The notes: a model not told the origin generated them from the letters alone. 64,000 nucleotides of DNA from Halodesulfovibrio sp. MK-HDV (GCF_009914765.1 NZ_WYDS01000002.1:8040-72039); one strand, 5' to 3'; shown: positions 43,544 through 57,041, counted from the first letter of the stretch. Program-made: numbers and translations.

Positions 43544-44617
43544 CTATTCTGACTTCTCAGACAGTTTTCGACAAAGCCTATTGTAGTTAAACGCGTTATC
43601 AACAAGTTCAGCGCCGCGTTTAATTTTAACCAGTTCACGAAGTTTTTGGCTGTTCAAAATGAGCTCCATACGTCTTGCGACAGTATATGTATCATCTGCA
43701 ACCTGAATAACAGGCACGCCAAGTTGTTCGGAACGAGCACGTACAATCTCGTTAGGAGTAATGTTGCCTGTCACGATAAGACAAGGGCAGCCACCTTCCA
43801 TAGCGATAAGCTGTAAGTCTGTTCTGTCACCACCAACAATGGTGGCAAGATTGGATGACTGGCGGAAATATGTCATGAAATTTTCCACCTGCATTGTACC
43901 AATCAAGAAGCTTTGAATTATCCGCTGGGATTGTGAATTACCTGAAATAATTTTCCCTTTGAGGCGCCATGCGAGTTCTGATGCTTTAATAGCGTTAAGC
44001 ATAGGGTCGCGTGGAACCGTTCCGAATACATCAACGTCGTTCTTTTCTAAGAAAGGAATAAGGATGTCTTCAGTATCGCGTGAAAAATCTTCCGGTACGT
44101 CGTTAAACAGTACTCCGAGCATATCGTCGCCGAGTGTATTTTTGATATTGAGAATAGCATCATAATTGAGCCTGTCCCGGCGATATCTATCAACGAGTAA
44201 TGTTTTTAATCCTAGCGTCTTCGACAGTGTAATCCCATCCACACCCCTATGGGTTCCGGTATATTGGATGGATCCACAACCGCCGACGAGCATAACGTCT
44301 TTGTCTTTGGAAATGGTGTTGTAGGCACTTTGGATGGCAGCCAAAGCGTCTGTTTCATCTGAGAGAGTAGTGGCTCTCAGGTTGTTTGGAATAATTACCG
44401 GCGTAAGTATATCCGGAGAAATCTCGAGACCGAGAAGTTCCTGGATGACGATGGCGTCCTCATCTCCGAAAACATCATCTACTCGTTTGGGAAGTGACCC
44501 CACAGGCTTCATATAACCCACACGCATACCGCGTCGTTGCATCTCCAGCCCTAAAGCCATCAACACAATATTTTTACCCGCAAATGCGTCTGTAGAACCT
44601 ATGTAAATTCCGATCAT
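43544..44617 (-). CDS. P-loop / DRTGG-domain protein related to the N-terminal part of phosphotransacetylase
   Basis: The 357-residue protein has an N-terminal dethiobiotin-synthetase-like P-loop domain (MIGIYIGSTDAFAGKNIVLM, with VGYMKPVGS). A DRTGG domain follows (about 215-330; TIVGGDRTDLQLIAMEG). This is the layout of the regulatory half of the long Pta encoded two genes upstream in the operon, without the catalytic part. It matches the DVU3031-type gene of the luo operon, whose role is not settled. GGAGGG precedes the ATG at 44617. A regulatory partner of Pta or AckA is plausible (inference). Confidence 0.85.
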   Translation of the reverse strand: MIGIYIGSTDAFAGKNIVLMALGLEMQRRGMRVGYMKPVGSLPKRVDDVFGDEDAIVIQELLGLEISPDILTPVIIPNNLRATTLSDETDALAAIQSAYNTISKDKDVMLVGGCGSIQYTGTHRGVDGITLSKTLGLKTLLVDRYRRDRLNYDAILNIKNTLGDDMLGVLFNDVPEDFSRDTEDILIPFLEKNDVDVFGTVPRDPMLNAIKASELAWRLKGKIISGNSQSQRIIQSFLIGTMQVENFMTYFRQSSNLATIVGGDRTDLQLIAMEGGCPCLIVTGNITPNEIVRARSEQLGVPVIQVADDTYTVARRMELILNSQKLRELVKIKRGAELVDNAFNYNRLCRKLSEKSE

Positions 44618-44671
44618 GTATTCCCTCCGAAGATGCTTCGGGATATACCTCTTTCGGCAAAATGGCAAATG

Positions 44672-44703
44672 CCGGAGCAGAAACCGGCACGTTTCTGCTC
44701 CGG
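44672..44703 (-). other. Perfect 13-bp hairpin between ackA and the P-loop/DRTGG gene
   Basis: CCGGAGCAGAAAC and GTTTCTGCTCCGG enclose a six-base loop. On the operon strand no T run follows (CATTTGCC), so it is not a standard terminator. It could be an mRNA stability or processing element. Confidence 0.6.
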
Positions 44704-44729
44704 ATTTTTATCGCAAATAAACTGAAATA

Positions 44730-45932
44730 CTAGGCGAGTACTTTTACAGTAGCCTGAGCGATTTCGAGTTCTTCGTTTGTTGGGATAATAAGAACTTCAG
44801 TCTTACCACCAGCGTTCAAAGAGCGCTCAGTGCCACGACGTGTAGCGTTTTCTTCGAGATCAATTTTGATACCGAAGAGATCCATGTCAGCACAAACCAT
44901 TTCACGAACGATGTCGTCGTTTTCGCCGATACCAGCGGTAAATACGATAGCGTCAACATTGCCGAGTGCAGCAATGAAAGAACCAACGTATTTTTTGATA
45001 CGGTAAACGAACATGTCGAGAGCAGTTTTAGCTTTTTCGTTGCCTGCTTCTACTGCAGCGTGGATGTCACGCATATCGCTCATGCCGCAGATACCGTAGA
45101 GACCGGATTCTTTGTTCATGAGTGTATCCATTTCTGCACCAGTGAGACCTTTACGGTCCATGATGAAAGGAACGAGTGCAGGGTCGATATCGCCACAACG
45201 GGTACCCATCATGAGACCTTCGAGAGGTGTAATGCCCATGGTGGTGTCAACGCATTTGCCTGCTTTAACAGCAGACATGGAGCAGCCGTTACCGAGGTGA
45301 CAAATAACGAGGTTAAGGTCTTCAGGTGCTTTACCGAGGAATTTAGCTGCCTGTTTAGCAACGAAACGGTGGGAAGTACCGTGGAAACCGTAACGACGGA
45401 TCTTGAGATCTTCGTAAAGGCTGTACGGAAGCGGGTAGAGGAATGCTTTCTCAGGCATGGTCTGGTGGAATTCGGTATCGAAAACACCAACGTTAGGAGT
45501 GCCTGGGAAAAGATGTTCACAAACTTCAATACCAGCAAGGTTTGCAGGGTTGTGCAAAGGACCGAGTGGAATGTATTTGCGAATGATATCTTTTACTTCG
45601 TCAGTTACTTTAACGGATTCTTTGATCTCTTCGCCACCGAGGAGTACACGGTGACCGATTGCGTTGATCTCAGATTTGTCTTTGATTACGCCGTCGTTTT
45701 CGTCTGTAAGAAGTTCAACAACACGTTTCATAGCAGTTTCATGATCTGCAAACGGTTCGTCGATAACAACTTTGCGTTCGTTGTCTGTATCTGGAGCGAG
45801 CTTGTTAACAAGCTTACTCATATCCTGACCGATACGTTCTACGAGACCGGAACAAAGTGCGGTTTCGTTTTCCATATTGATCAGCTGAAATTTAAGAGAA
45901 GAAGAGCCGGAGTTAATTACGAGTACGTTCAT
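44730..45932 (-). CDS. ackA: Acetate kinase
   Basis: AckA makes ATP and acetate from acetyl phosphate, the substrate-level phosphorylation step of lactate oxidation. The 400-residue protein has VLVINSGSSSLKFQL at the start, RRYGFHGTSHRFVA (about 175), VICHLGNGCSMSAV, GLMMGTRCGDIDP and FTAGIGENDDIVRE. It lies 26 bases after pta. Confidence 0.97.
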   Translation of the reverse strand: MNVLVINSGSSSLKFQLINMENETALCSGLVERIGQDMSKLVNKLAPDTDNERKVVIDEPFADHETAMKRVVELLTDENDGVIKDKSEINAIGHRVLLGGEEIKESVKVTDEVKDIIRKYIPLGPLHNPANLAGIEVCEHLFPGTPNVGVFDTEFHQTMPEKAFLYPLPYSLYEDLKIRRYGFHGTSHRFVAKQAAKFLGKAPEDLNLVICHLGNGCSMSAVKAGKCVDTTMGITPLEGLMMGTRCGDIDPALVPFIMDRKGLTGAEMDTLMNKESGLYGICGMSDMRDIHAAVEAGNEKAKTALDMFVYRIKKYVGSFIAALGNVDAIVFTAGIGENDDIVREMVCADMDLFGIKIDLEENATRRGTERSLNAGGKTEVLIIPTNEELEIAQATVKVLA

Positions 45933-45958
45933 CTATTTTATCCTTTAAAATGGCTTGG

Positions 45959-48073
45959 CTAGATAAGCCCTTTTTCTGCCTGTGCCTGAATTGCTGTAAT
46001 GGCAACAGTGTTTACAATATCTGCTACGGTGCAACCGCGAGATAAGTCGTTAACAGGCTTATTGAGTCCCTGCAAGACTGGACCGATTGCTACGGCATTT
46101 GCAGCTCGCTGTACAGCCTTGTAAGTGTTGTTGCCAGTGTTGAGGTCAGGGAAGATAAATACAGTGGCCTGACCGGCAACTTCTGAATCAGGAAGTTTTG
46201 TAGCAGCAACGTCTGCATCGATCGCAGCATCATACTGGATTGGGCCTTCCAACATGAGATGAGGAGCGCGTTCTTTTGCAATTCTTGTTGCTTCAATAAC
46301 TTTTTCTACGTCTGCACCTTTACCGGAAGAACCAGTAGAGTAGGAAAGCATTGCAATGCGTGGGTCTACATTGAAGATGCGTGCAGTGTCAGCTGAACCG
46401 ATTGCAATTTCAGCAAGCTGGTCAGATGTAGGGTTCGGGTTCACGGCGCAGTCACCGAATACGAGAACACGATCTTTCAGGCACATGAGGAATACGGAAG
46501 AAACAATAGAAGCTTCCGGTTTGGTTTTAATAAACTCAAACGCAGGGCGGATTGTGTGGGCAGTGGTGTTAACCGCACCGGATACCATGCCGTCTGCATC
46601 GCCTTTTTTAACCATCATGGTGCCGTAGTAAGTGGTATCACACATGGTGTCACGAGCGTGCTCCATGCTGATGCCTTTCTTTTTACGTGCTTCGAAGTAG
46701 GTTGCTACGTAGTCGTCAAATTCAGGGGCAAGTTCCGGCTGAATAATGGTAACATCAGAAAGCTGAAGACCTAAATCAGAAATTTTCTGCTTAACAACCT
46801 CAAGGTTGCCGAGAAGAATAATGTCTGCAACACCGCGACGGTTGAGCATTTCTGCCGCACGCAAAATGCGCTCTTCCTGACCTTCAGGGAGAACAATACG
46901 CATTTTGTTGGATTTAGCCTTCTGGATAAGGTTAAATTCAAACATCTTCGGAGTAATTTTTTCAGATTTACGAGAGATAACGCGACGGGAAATTTCCGCT
47001 GTGTCTACGTTGTCTTCGAAAATACCGAGAGCAGTTGCAACGCGGCGGCTGTCCTGCGGGTCGATACGTCCGTAAAGCTGGTTAAGAGCCTGAATAGCAA
47101 GGTAGGTGTGCTGTTTTACGCTGATTACAGGAATCGGAGCAGCAGACCAGCCTTCTACGAGGCGACGAACATTCTTTGCCATTTCAAGACCACCGGTCAG
47201 TACGATACCGGAGATATCCGGGTACGCGGAAGACATACGGGATGCGAGAGTAGCAATGATGATGTCAGAACGGTCACCAGGGGTGATAACGAGGCTGGCT
47301 TCTTTTACGTAATCGAGGAAGTTGCCAATTTGCATTGCGGCAATGCACAGGTCGTCAACGCGAGTATCGAGGCGATCTTGACCGTAAACGACTTCACCGT
47401 CGAGCCACTCAGCCACGTCTTTCATGGTTGGTTTGCTCAGGGTAGGGTCTTCAGGGATGATGTAGACAGCAAGTGCTTTATCTGCATCGTCTTTAGTGCT
47501 GATCTGGGAAATGATGTCAGCGCAATGCTCGGAAGTTACTTCTGCACGGTTGATAACAGCAGCAACAATGTCGAGTCCTTTGTCTTCAAGGGAATCGAGT
47601 GTGAGCTTGGTAGAGCTGATGATTTCTTCACAGTCCTGCTTCTGGCCGTTGATAACAACAAGAACAGGAGAGCCTAAGTTAGCGGCAATGTCTGCGTTGA
47701 GATCGAATTCGAATGCTGCATCTTTACCAAGGAAGTCAGTTCCTTCGCAAAGAACAAAATCGTATTTGTTGGCAAGCTGGGTGTACTTGTTCAGGATATT
47801 CTCAAGCAGAATGGAACGCTGACCGTTGTTGATCAGTTCACGAGCCTGATTGAGGGTGTACGCGTAGGTATCCTCATATGGGATATCCATGCCGAAGTAT
47901 TCAAGAATGAGGTTAATATCGTGGTCTTTTTTGCCATTTTCATCATCGTTGATGATTGGGCGGAAGAACGCAACTTTTCTGATGTCTTTGGTGAGCAATT
48001 GCGTCATGCCGAGGACAACAGCAGATTTACCTGTTCTTGCTTCGGTAGCTGTAATGTAAAGGTTATGGGACAC
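45959..48073 (-). CDS. pta: Phosphate acetyltransferase, long form with P-loop and DRTGG domains
   Basis: Pta converts acetyl-CoA to acetyl phosphate. The roughly 704-residue protein has an N-terminal P-loop domain (TEARTGKSAVVLGMTQ), a DRTGG domain (about 215-340; PGDRSDIIIATLASRM) and the catalytic PTA domain (about 380-700; VLPEGQEERILRAAEML, GDADGMVSGAVNTTAHT, YSTGSSGKGADVEKV). AAGGAG lies 6 bases before a GTG at 48073, which I prefer over the in-frame ATG at 48094, as that lies upstream of this ribosome binding site. Its Pta partner AckA follows. Confidence 0.95.
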   Translation of the reverse strand: MSHNLYITATEARTGKSAVVLGMTQLLTKDIRKVAFFRPIINDDENGKKDHDINLILEYFGMDIPYEDTYAYTLNQARELINNGQRSILLENILNKYTQLANKYDFVLCEGTDFLGKDAAFEFDLNADIAANLGSPVLVVINGQKQDCEEIISSTKLTLDSLEDKGLDIVAAVINRAEVTSEHCADIISQISTKDDADKALAVYIIPEDPTLSKPTMKDVAEWLDGEVVYGQDRLDTRVDDLCIAAMQIGNFLDYVKEASLVITPGDRSDIIIATLASRMSSAYPDISGIVLTGGLEMAKNVRRLVEGWSAAPIPVISVKQHTYLAIQALNQLYGRIDPQDSRRVATALGIFEDNVDTAEISRRVISRKSEKITPKMFEFNLIQKAKSNKMRIVLPEGQEERILRAAEMLNRRGVADIILLGNLEVVKQKISDLGLQLSDVTIIQPELAPEFDDYVATYFEARKKKGISMEHARDTMCDTTYYGTMMVKKGDADGMVSGAVNTTAHTIRPAFEFIKTKPEASIVSSVFLMCLKDRVLVFGDCAVNPNPTSDQLAEIAIGSADTARIFNVDPRIAMLSYSTGSSGKGADVEKVIEATRIAKERAPHLMLEGPIQYDAAIDADVAATKLPDSEVAGQATVFIFPDLNTGNNTYKAVQRAANAVAIGPVLQGLNKPVNDLSRGCTVADIVNTVAITAIQAQAEKGLI

Positions 48074-48321
48074 GAGGACTCCTTGCATATCCACTGATAC
48101 TAGCCAATTTTATCGAACCTGCATCCCCAGAACCGTTTTCTGAAGGATACTTTCTGCAGACCGATGACAAACCCGTACACTGCGCTATTGCGGTATAAAA
48201 TTCAAGCCCTTACGCAGAGTGACTTGCGTGAAAGACCGAACGATACCAGATAGGCAATGTACGGATTTGTTTCAGTCTGTAAGTTCAGGACTTCGTCACC
48301 GAACCATAAATCGCTAAGCGA

Positions 48322-49617
48322 CTACAGGGTTTCAGCGTAGAGTTCGATGCTATGCTTCACTTCCACGTCGTCGCGGTTTTGTGAAAGCATATCGTTCATC
48401 TGCATCATACAAGCTGGACAGCCTGTTGATACAATCTGAGCACCGGTATCAACAATGTTGTTACGCTTACGTCCACCGATCTTTTTAGAAAGATCGTAAT
48501 GGTATAATGTGAAGGTACCGCCACATCCACAGCAACGGTCAGCTTCGTCCATTTCTACCAATTCGTAGTTGTTATTCATGCGGATAAGGTCGCGTGGCTG
48601 TTCAGCTACGCCGAGGCCCTTCTTAAGGTGACAAGAGTCATGGAAGGTTACCTTTTTTCCGCCTTTAGGAGTTTCGCCTTCCGGCTTAACACCAAGAACG
48701 TCAACGAGGAATTCGTTGATATCCATTGCCTTAGCGGCAATCTTTTCAATTTTTTTCTGTACGTCGGCCGGGTACTCTGTACCGTACTTAGGCCAGTATT
48801 TCATGATGGTGGAAATACAGGAACCGCAAGGGGCGATAATATAATCGTACTCGCCCTCTGCAAAGATTTCCGCATTGTATTTTACCATCTTGTCATAGGC
48901 TGCTTTATCGCCTGCTGAAAGAGCAGGGATACCACAACATGCCTGTGTTGCAGGCATCCAAACGCCAACGCCGTGGTGCTTGAATACTTTAAGGCATGCT
49001 TCGCCCATGTTGGTGTACATTTTATCTGCTACACAGCCTGGGAAGAAAAGAACTCGGAGACCGGATTTTCCGGCAGGAGTATCAATAGTTCCGTATTTAG
49101 CGTGCAGAGATTTAGTAGCAACCGGATTAAAATGACGGTTGCCGATAAATGGCTCGAGCAAAGGTGCTTTACGGGTAGCCTGAGTTTCAGATGCTTTTGA
49201 AGTCATAAGGTTCTGGAATTTAGAACCGAAATCAAGAAGCATGTTGAATAACTTAGGGTTACCAACCATACCGCGCAGTACCATTTTCTTCACTGGGGAA
49301 AGGCCCATGTACTCGTTAACGATGCTACGAGCCTTAATGAAGATATCACTGATTTGTACGCCGGATGGGCAGTTAGCGCCGCAAGAACCACAAAGCAGAC
49401 AACGGTTCAGAGCTTCCTGAACGCCTTCTGCGTCGTTAATAAGTTCTGCTGCAAGACGCTCGAGCAGGGCAATTTTACCACGGGTTACGTCAGACTCCCT
49501 CATAGTTTCGGAGAAAACTGGACATACAGCCTGACACATGCCGCACTTCATGCAAGCAACCATCTGGTCGTCCAGCTCCTGAAGGAGCTTCGCTAATTTA
49601 GTAAGATCTGCTGACAT
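48322..49617 (-). CDS. Iron-sulfur subunit of D-lactate/glycolate dehydrogenase (GlcF-like)
   Basis: The 431-residue electron-transfer subunit is paired with the FAD subunit. Two N-terminal 4Fe-4S motifs are CMKCGMCQAVCPVFSE and CLLCGSCGANCPSGV (about 20-85). Two C-terminal CCG domains are FFPGCVADKMYTN with QACCGIPAL, and DSCHLKKGLGV with RCCGCGGTFTLYHYD. Together with the upstream FAD protein it would oxidise D-lactate to pyruvate and feed electrons to the membrane pool. The ATG at 49617 is 4 bases after the FAD gene stop; the ribosome binding site is weak, implying coupling. Confidence 0.93.
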   Translation of the reverse strand: MSADLTKLAKLLQELDDQMVACMKCGMCQAVCPVFSETMRESDVTRGKIALLERLAAELINDAEGVQEALNRCLLCGSCGANCPSGVQISDIFIKARSIVNEYMGLSPVKKMVLRGMVGNPKLFNMLLDFGSKFQNLMTSKASETQATRKAPLLEPFIGNRHFNPVATKSLHAKYGTIDTPAGKSGLRVLFFPGCVADKMYTNMGEACLKVFKHHGVGVWMPATQACCGIPALSAGDKAAYDKMVKYNAEIFAEGEYDYIIAPCGSCISTIMKYWPKYGTEYPADVQKKIEKIAAKAMDINEFLVDVLGVKPEGETPKGGKKVTFHDSCHLKKGLGVAEQPRDLIRMNNNYELVEMDEADRCCGCGGTFTLYHYDLSKKIGGRKRNNIVDTGAQIVSTGCPACMMQMNDMLSQNRDDVEVKHSIELYAETL

Positions 49618-49621
49618 ATTA

Positions 49622-51007
49622 CTAACCCGCGATGATTTTGCCAGGGTTAAGGATGTTGTTAGGATCGATCGCACGCTTCATATTGAGAGAGTAGTCAATA
49701 GTTGCGCGGGAAGTTTCCTTTTCCATCCACTTAGATTTCGCCATGCCGATACCGTGCTCGCCGGAAAGAGTACCTTTGAGAGAAAGAGCTACATCAAAGA
49801 TGTTATCAACAGCTTCTTCTACACGGTGGAATTCTTTTTCGTCGCGACGGTCACAAAGAATAGTAGGGTGCAGGTTACCATCGCCAGCGTGGCCGAAAGT
49901 ACCGATTGCAAGGTCGTATTTCTTTGCGATGTCGTTGATTGCTGCAACCATTGCAGGAATCTGGGAGCGAGGCACTGTAGCATCTTCAAGAACAGTGGTC
50001 GGCTTTGCGCGAGCAAGAGCTGGCAGCGCGTTACGACGAGCTTCCCACAGTTTAAATTTCTCTTCAGCGTCTTTTGCAACGTGAACAGCGGTTGCGCCAG
50101 ATTTAGTGAGACATTTTTCAACGAGAGCGGCTTCGTCTGCTACCTGACCCGGGTGGCCATCTACTTCAATAAGAAGAATAGCAGCTGCTTCTACAGGAAG
50201 ACCAGCTTTGGTGTATGCTTCAACGTGCTTAAGAGCTGCCTGATCCATGAACTCAAGAGTACAAGGAACAACGTGTGCAGCGATGATGGAAGCAACAGCT
50301 TCAGAAGCTTTGTTAACATCGTCAAATACAGCCATCATAGCTTTAGAAGCTGCTGGTGGCGGAGTAAGTTTGAGGATGATTTCGTTGAATACACCAAGGG
50401 TGCCTTCAGAAGCAGCCATAAGACCAGCAAGGTTGTAGCCGGTTACGCACTTAACAGTACGGGAACCAGTTTTAACGAGCTGACCGTTAACATCAAAAAA
50501 GTCCATGCCCATAACGTAGTCTTTAGTTACGCCGTATTTGAGACCACGAAGGCCGCCAGCGTTTTCTGCTACGTTACCACCGATAGTGGAAACAGCCTGT
50601 GAACCCGGATCTGGAGGGTAGAACAGGCCGCGTTTTGCAACTGCCTGTGCGAACTGAGCTGTAACAACACCAGGCTGAACTACAGCGTAAAGATCTTCTT
50701 CGTTAATTTCGAGGATCTTGTTCATGCCGTTGGTGAGAACAACAATGCCGTTACGTTTGTCAGGGATGGTACCACCGGAAAGGTTGGTGCCAGCACCGCG
50801 AACGGTAATAGGACAGTTGTTTTCGTTACAAAGAGCGATAACTTTGCCCAGTTCTTCAGAATTGGTCGGGCGAACAACCAATGCAGGGGTTACAGGATCG
50901 AGCACAGCGGAGTCATATGAGTATGCCTGGCGCTCTGGCTCTGAAGTAAATACGTTTTCACTGCCTACTACGGCTTCAAATTCTTTAGTCAATGACGCAC
51001 TAATCAC
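49622..51007 (-). CDS. FAD-linked D-lactate/glycolate dehydrogenase (GlcD-like)
   Basis: The 461-residue flavoprotein of the VAO/GlcD family is the catalytic subunit for D-lactate oxidation in the luo operon (family and context). The FAD-binding PCMH domain (about 40-215) shows ITVRGAGTNLSGGTIPDKRN and PPDPGSQAVSTIGGNVAENA. The C-terminal oxidase domain ends with GTFGHAGDGNLHPTIL and GEHGIGMAKSKWM. GAGGAG lies 6 bases before a GTG at 51007, preferred over the ATG at 51028. A terminator-like hairpin (51094-51127) precedes it. Confidence 0.93.
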   Translation of the reverse strand: MISASLTKEFEAVVGSENVFTSEPERQAYSYDSAVLDPVTPALVVRPTNSEELGKVIALCNENNCPITVRGAGTNLSGGTIPDKRNGIVVLTNGMNKILEINEEDLYAVVQPGVVTAQFAQAVAKRGLFYPPDPGSQAVSTIGGNVAENAGGLRGLKYGVTKDYVMGMDFFDVNGQLVKTGSRTVKCVTGYNLAGLMAASEGTLGVFNEIILKLTPPPAASKAMMAVFDDVNKASEAVASIIAAHVVPCTLEFMDQAALKHVEAYTKAGLPVEAAAILLIEVDGHPGQVADEAALVEKCLTKSGATAVHVAKDAEEKFKLWEARRNALPALARAKPTTVLEDATVPRSQIPAMVAAINDIAKKYDLAIGTFGHAGDGNLHPTILCDRRDEKEFHRVEEAVDNIFDVALSLKGTLSGEHGIGMAKSKWMEKETSRATIDYSLNMKRAIDPNNILNPGKIIAG

Positions 51008-51093
51008 GGAGTTCTCCTCAATAATCATGTTGTCTAAATCGGTAACAGTCTGTTCACAATAAACCGGCAACAAACAGACTGACCGTACCTTTT

Positions 51094-51127
51094 AAAAAAC
51101 GGGGCACACTTCCGCAGTAGCCCCGTT
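51094..51127 (-). terminator. Internal terminator between lldP and the D-lactate dehydrogenase genes
   Basis: On the minus strand AACGGGGC and GCCCCGTT are separated by 14 bases and followed by TTTT, inside the operon. A second hairpin (CCGGAGACAG with CTGTCTCC, about 51153-51180) lies just before it. Partial termination would lower expression of the distal genes. Confidence 0.7.
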
Positions 51128-51190
51128 CTTCAATACACTAGCAAGAAAAGCTGGAGACAGCCGCAGGGACTGTCTCCGGCAATGTATACT

Positions 51191-52876
51191 CTAGAAGAGG
51201 TTCGGGAACATTACGATGCAAGCTGATACCATGATACCAACTACGATACCGTACAGGAGGAAAGGACCAGCGGTACGACGAAGGATGGCGCCTTCACGAC
51301 CGGAGAGGCCTACAACTGCACAAGCTGCAACGATGTTATGGATACAAACCATGTTACCCATGCCACCACCAACTGCCTGAGCAGCAACGATAAGCTGACG
51401 AGGTAAGTCAAGCTGAGTTGCCATTCCCCACTGGAATTCAGCGAAGAGAAGGTCAGATACAGTGTTGGAACCGGTAATAAATGCACCTAAGCCACCAACG
51501 AAGGATGCAAACATAGGCCATGCACCACCGAAGATGTTAGCTGCAACTTCTGCCAATGCCAGAGGCATGGAAGGAAGACCTGCAGGGTTGTTAGCGGAAA
51601 GACGGAAGATAGATACCAATGCTACTGCGAATACGAGAGCGATGGTAGGGTTCTTCATCTTAGCGATAGCTTCAGTCCAAGCTTTTTTGGTGTTCTCGCC
51701 ACTCATGCCGTGGAGGCCGATGGTGATGAGAGCAACAAGTACGAATGGAATGGTACCTGGCAGGTAGAGGTATTTAATAGCGTTTTTAATTTCAGGGTGA
51801 CCAAGGAAGCCAGCGTCGAAGCCGATAGATACGCCTGCGAGCATGCTTTTAAGGCCGAGTTCTGGAATACGGGTGATAACGAGGATCGCACCGATAAGAA
51901 TGTAAGGAAGCCATGCACGGAACTGAGACATGTGAGCAGTAAAGTCGGTTGAACCGCCGCCTTTCATATCGCCAGTCCATTCTGGATCCCATTTAGTGTG
52001 ATCACCAAAATCAAAGTGATCTTTAGGCATGCAGAAACCGTTTTTAGCACCAAGGATGATGATACCGAGACCTACGAGACCACCGATAAGGGATGGGAAC
52101 TCAGGTCCAACGAGCCATGCGAATGTGAGGTAAGGCACGAGGAATGCGGTAGATGCAAAAAGACAGAATTTCCATGCGCCAAAGCCTTCTTTCCAGCTGC
52201 GGTTCGGCCCGAAGTAACGGGTGATGAAACCAAGCATGAAGATAGGAAGGATGTAAATCATAGGTGTGTTGAAAACAGTTGCCCACTGGCCGATTACAGC
52301 ATTGAACTGATCAGCAGATGCAAAGTTGAGACCTGGGATGCCAGCGGCAACAGCCTGGTCTACGAGTGGACGAACGTATTTCAGACCGAGAATAACCGGA
52401 GTACCAACAGCACCGAAAGTTACTGGGAAAGAGTTAAATACGAGGCAGAGAACTGCTGCTGCAAGCGGCGGGAAGCCGAGAGAGAGGAGCAGTGGTGCAG
52501 CCAGAGCAGCTGGTGTACCAAAGCCTGCCGCGCCTTCGATGAAGGCTGCGAACATGAAACCGATGATGATTGCCTGAACGCGGCGGTCACCGGAAATCTG
52601 CTGCATACCGTACTGAATAGTTTCCATACCACCGCTGTACTGCAGTGTGTAGAGAATAAGGATCGCACCAAAAACAATGATCAGTACGGAAATTGCTGTG
52701 ATAAGGCCGTGGAAAGACATTGCAGCTACGTAGCTAGCGTCAAGTCCCCAACCTGCCATAGCACCAAGAACAGCACATGCCCAAGCAACAGGCATAGCCT
52801 TAGTTGCAGGCCAGCGAAGACCTACCATCAGAATAAGGGCTGCCAGAATAGGCAGAATAGCAAACATTGCTAACAT
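51191..52876 (-). CDS. lldP: L-lactate permease
   Basis: This lactate:proton symporter of the LldP/LctP family sits in the inner membrane. The 561-residue, very hydrophobic protein has about 12-14 TM helices. Family motifs include [20 protein letters not shown] (about 105), [17 protein letters not shown] and [19 protein letters not shown]. The start at 52876 has GAGGAG about 10 bases upstream; an ATG at 52894 overlaps that site. It lies between por and the D-lactate dehydrogenase, each separated by a terminator hairpin. Confidence 0.96.
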   Translation of the reverse strand: MLAMFAILPILAALILMVGLRWPATKAMPVAWACAVLGAMAGWGLDASYVAAMSFHGLITAISVLIIVFGAILILYTLQYSGGMETIQYGMQQISGDRRVQAIIIGFMFAAFIEGAAGFGTPAALAAPLLLSLGFPPLAAAVLCLVFNSFPVTFGAVGTPVILGLKYVRPLVDQAVAAGIPGLNFASADQFNAVIGQWATVFNTPMIYILPIFMLGFITRYFGPNRSWKEGFGAWKFCLFASTAFLVPYLTFAWLVGPEFPSLIGGLVGLGIIILGAKNGFCMPKDHFDFGDHTKWDPEWTGDMKGGGSTDFTAHMSQFRAWLPYILIGAILVITRIPELGLKSMLAGVSIGFDAGFLGHPEIKNAIKYLYLPGTIPFVLVALITIGLHGMSGENTKKAWTEAIAKMKNPTIALVFAVALVSIFRLSANNPAGLPSMPLALAEVAANIFGGAWPMFASFVGGLGAFITGSNTVSDLLFAEFQWGMATQLDLPRQLIVAAQAVGGGMGNMVCIHNIVAACAVVGLSGREGAILRRTAGPFLLYGIVVGIMVSACIVMFPNLF

Positions 52877-52950
52877 AATAAAAACGCTCCTCATTTAGGT
52901 TATTAGCAACCGTATCCGTTTATCCACCATTAAAACGGATACGATTGAGT

Positions 52951-52997
52951 AAAAAGGTTCCCGGGTCGGGCTTCCGCTCCCTTGCCGGGAACCTTTA
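52951..52997 (-). terminator. Internal terminator between por and lldP
   Basis: On the minus strand GGTTCCCGG, a 20-base loop, then CCGGGAACC are followed by TTTTT, 20 bases after por. Partial read-through would make por the most abundant segment of the operon mRNA. Confidence 0.8.
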
Positions 52998-53018
52998 ACA
53001 GCTTAGTTAGCTACGATG

Positions 53019-56744
<3,726 letters not shown>

Positions 56745-56827
56745 TTACTATTGTATTGCTAGGAATGCGGGTTTATCCCCGCCCCACATTCCGCGATAGG
56801 AAAAAACAGGGTGATCGGATTAACCAA

Positions 56828-56843
56828 TACAAAAGATATGCCA
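56828..56843 (-). promoter_or_regulatory. Sigma54-type promoter candidate for por and the lactate operon
   Basis: The minus strand reads TGGCATATCTTTTGTA, compared with the consensus TGGCACG-N4-TTGCA. The -24 TGGCA is exact and the -12 reads TTGTA with correct spacing. It lies about 150 bases before the por start and downstream of a gene for a sigma54 activator. Confidence 0.6.
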
Positions 56844-56925
56844 CTTGTGTGATTTTTGATAAACCCAGTATAATCAGGCACATGCCGGAGTAGACCGTTT
56901 ATTGGAATTTCAAGAATCACGTTTG

Positions 56926-56943
56926 TGTCTGAAAAAAAAGACT
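56926..56943. promoter_or_regulatory. Candidate enhancer site 1 for LurR
   Basis: TGTCT-GAAAAAAA-AGACT: a dyad with 8-base spacing about 90 bases upstream of the sigma54-like promoter. It shares arms and spacing with the site at 57024-57041. Confidence 0.45.
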
Positions 56944-57023
56944 CACCAAGACTAACGCACGCAATATTATACGATTTCTCGCAGGTTCAAAATACTTTTG
57001 CTCGCAAATCAAGGTGGTTATCA

Positions 57024-57041
57024 TGTCTTAAATATCAGACA
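57024..57041. promoter_or_regulatory. Candidate enhancer site 2 for LurR
   Basis: TGTCT-TAAATATC-AGACA is a perfect 5-base dyad with 8-base spacer, about 190 bases upstream of the promoter and 98 bases from site 1. Confidence 0.5.

Noticed and set aside
44672..44708. The ackA-distal hairpin as a plus-strand terminator (TTTTT follows on that strand)
   Set aside because: No plus-strand gene precedes it; all genes around are on the minus strand, so I list it only as an intercistronic hairpin.
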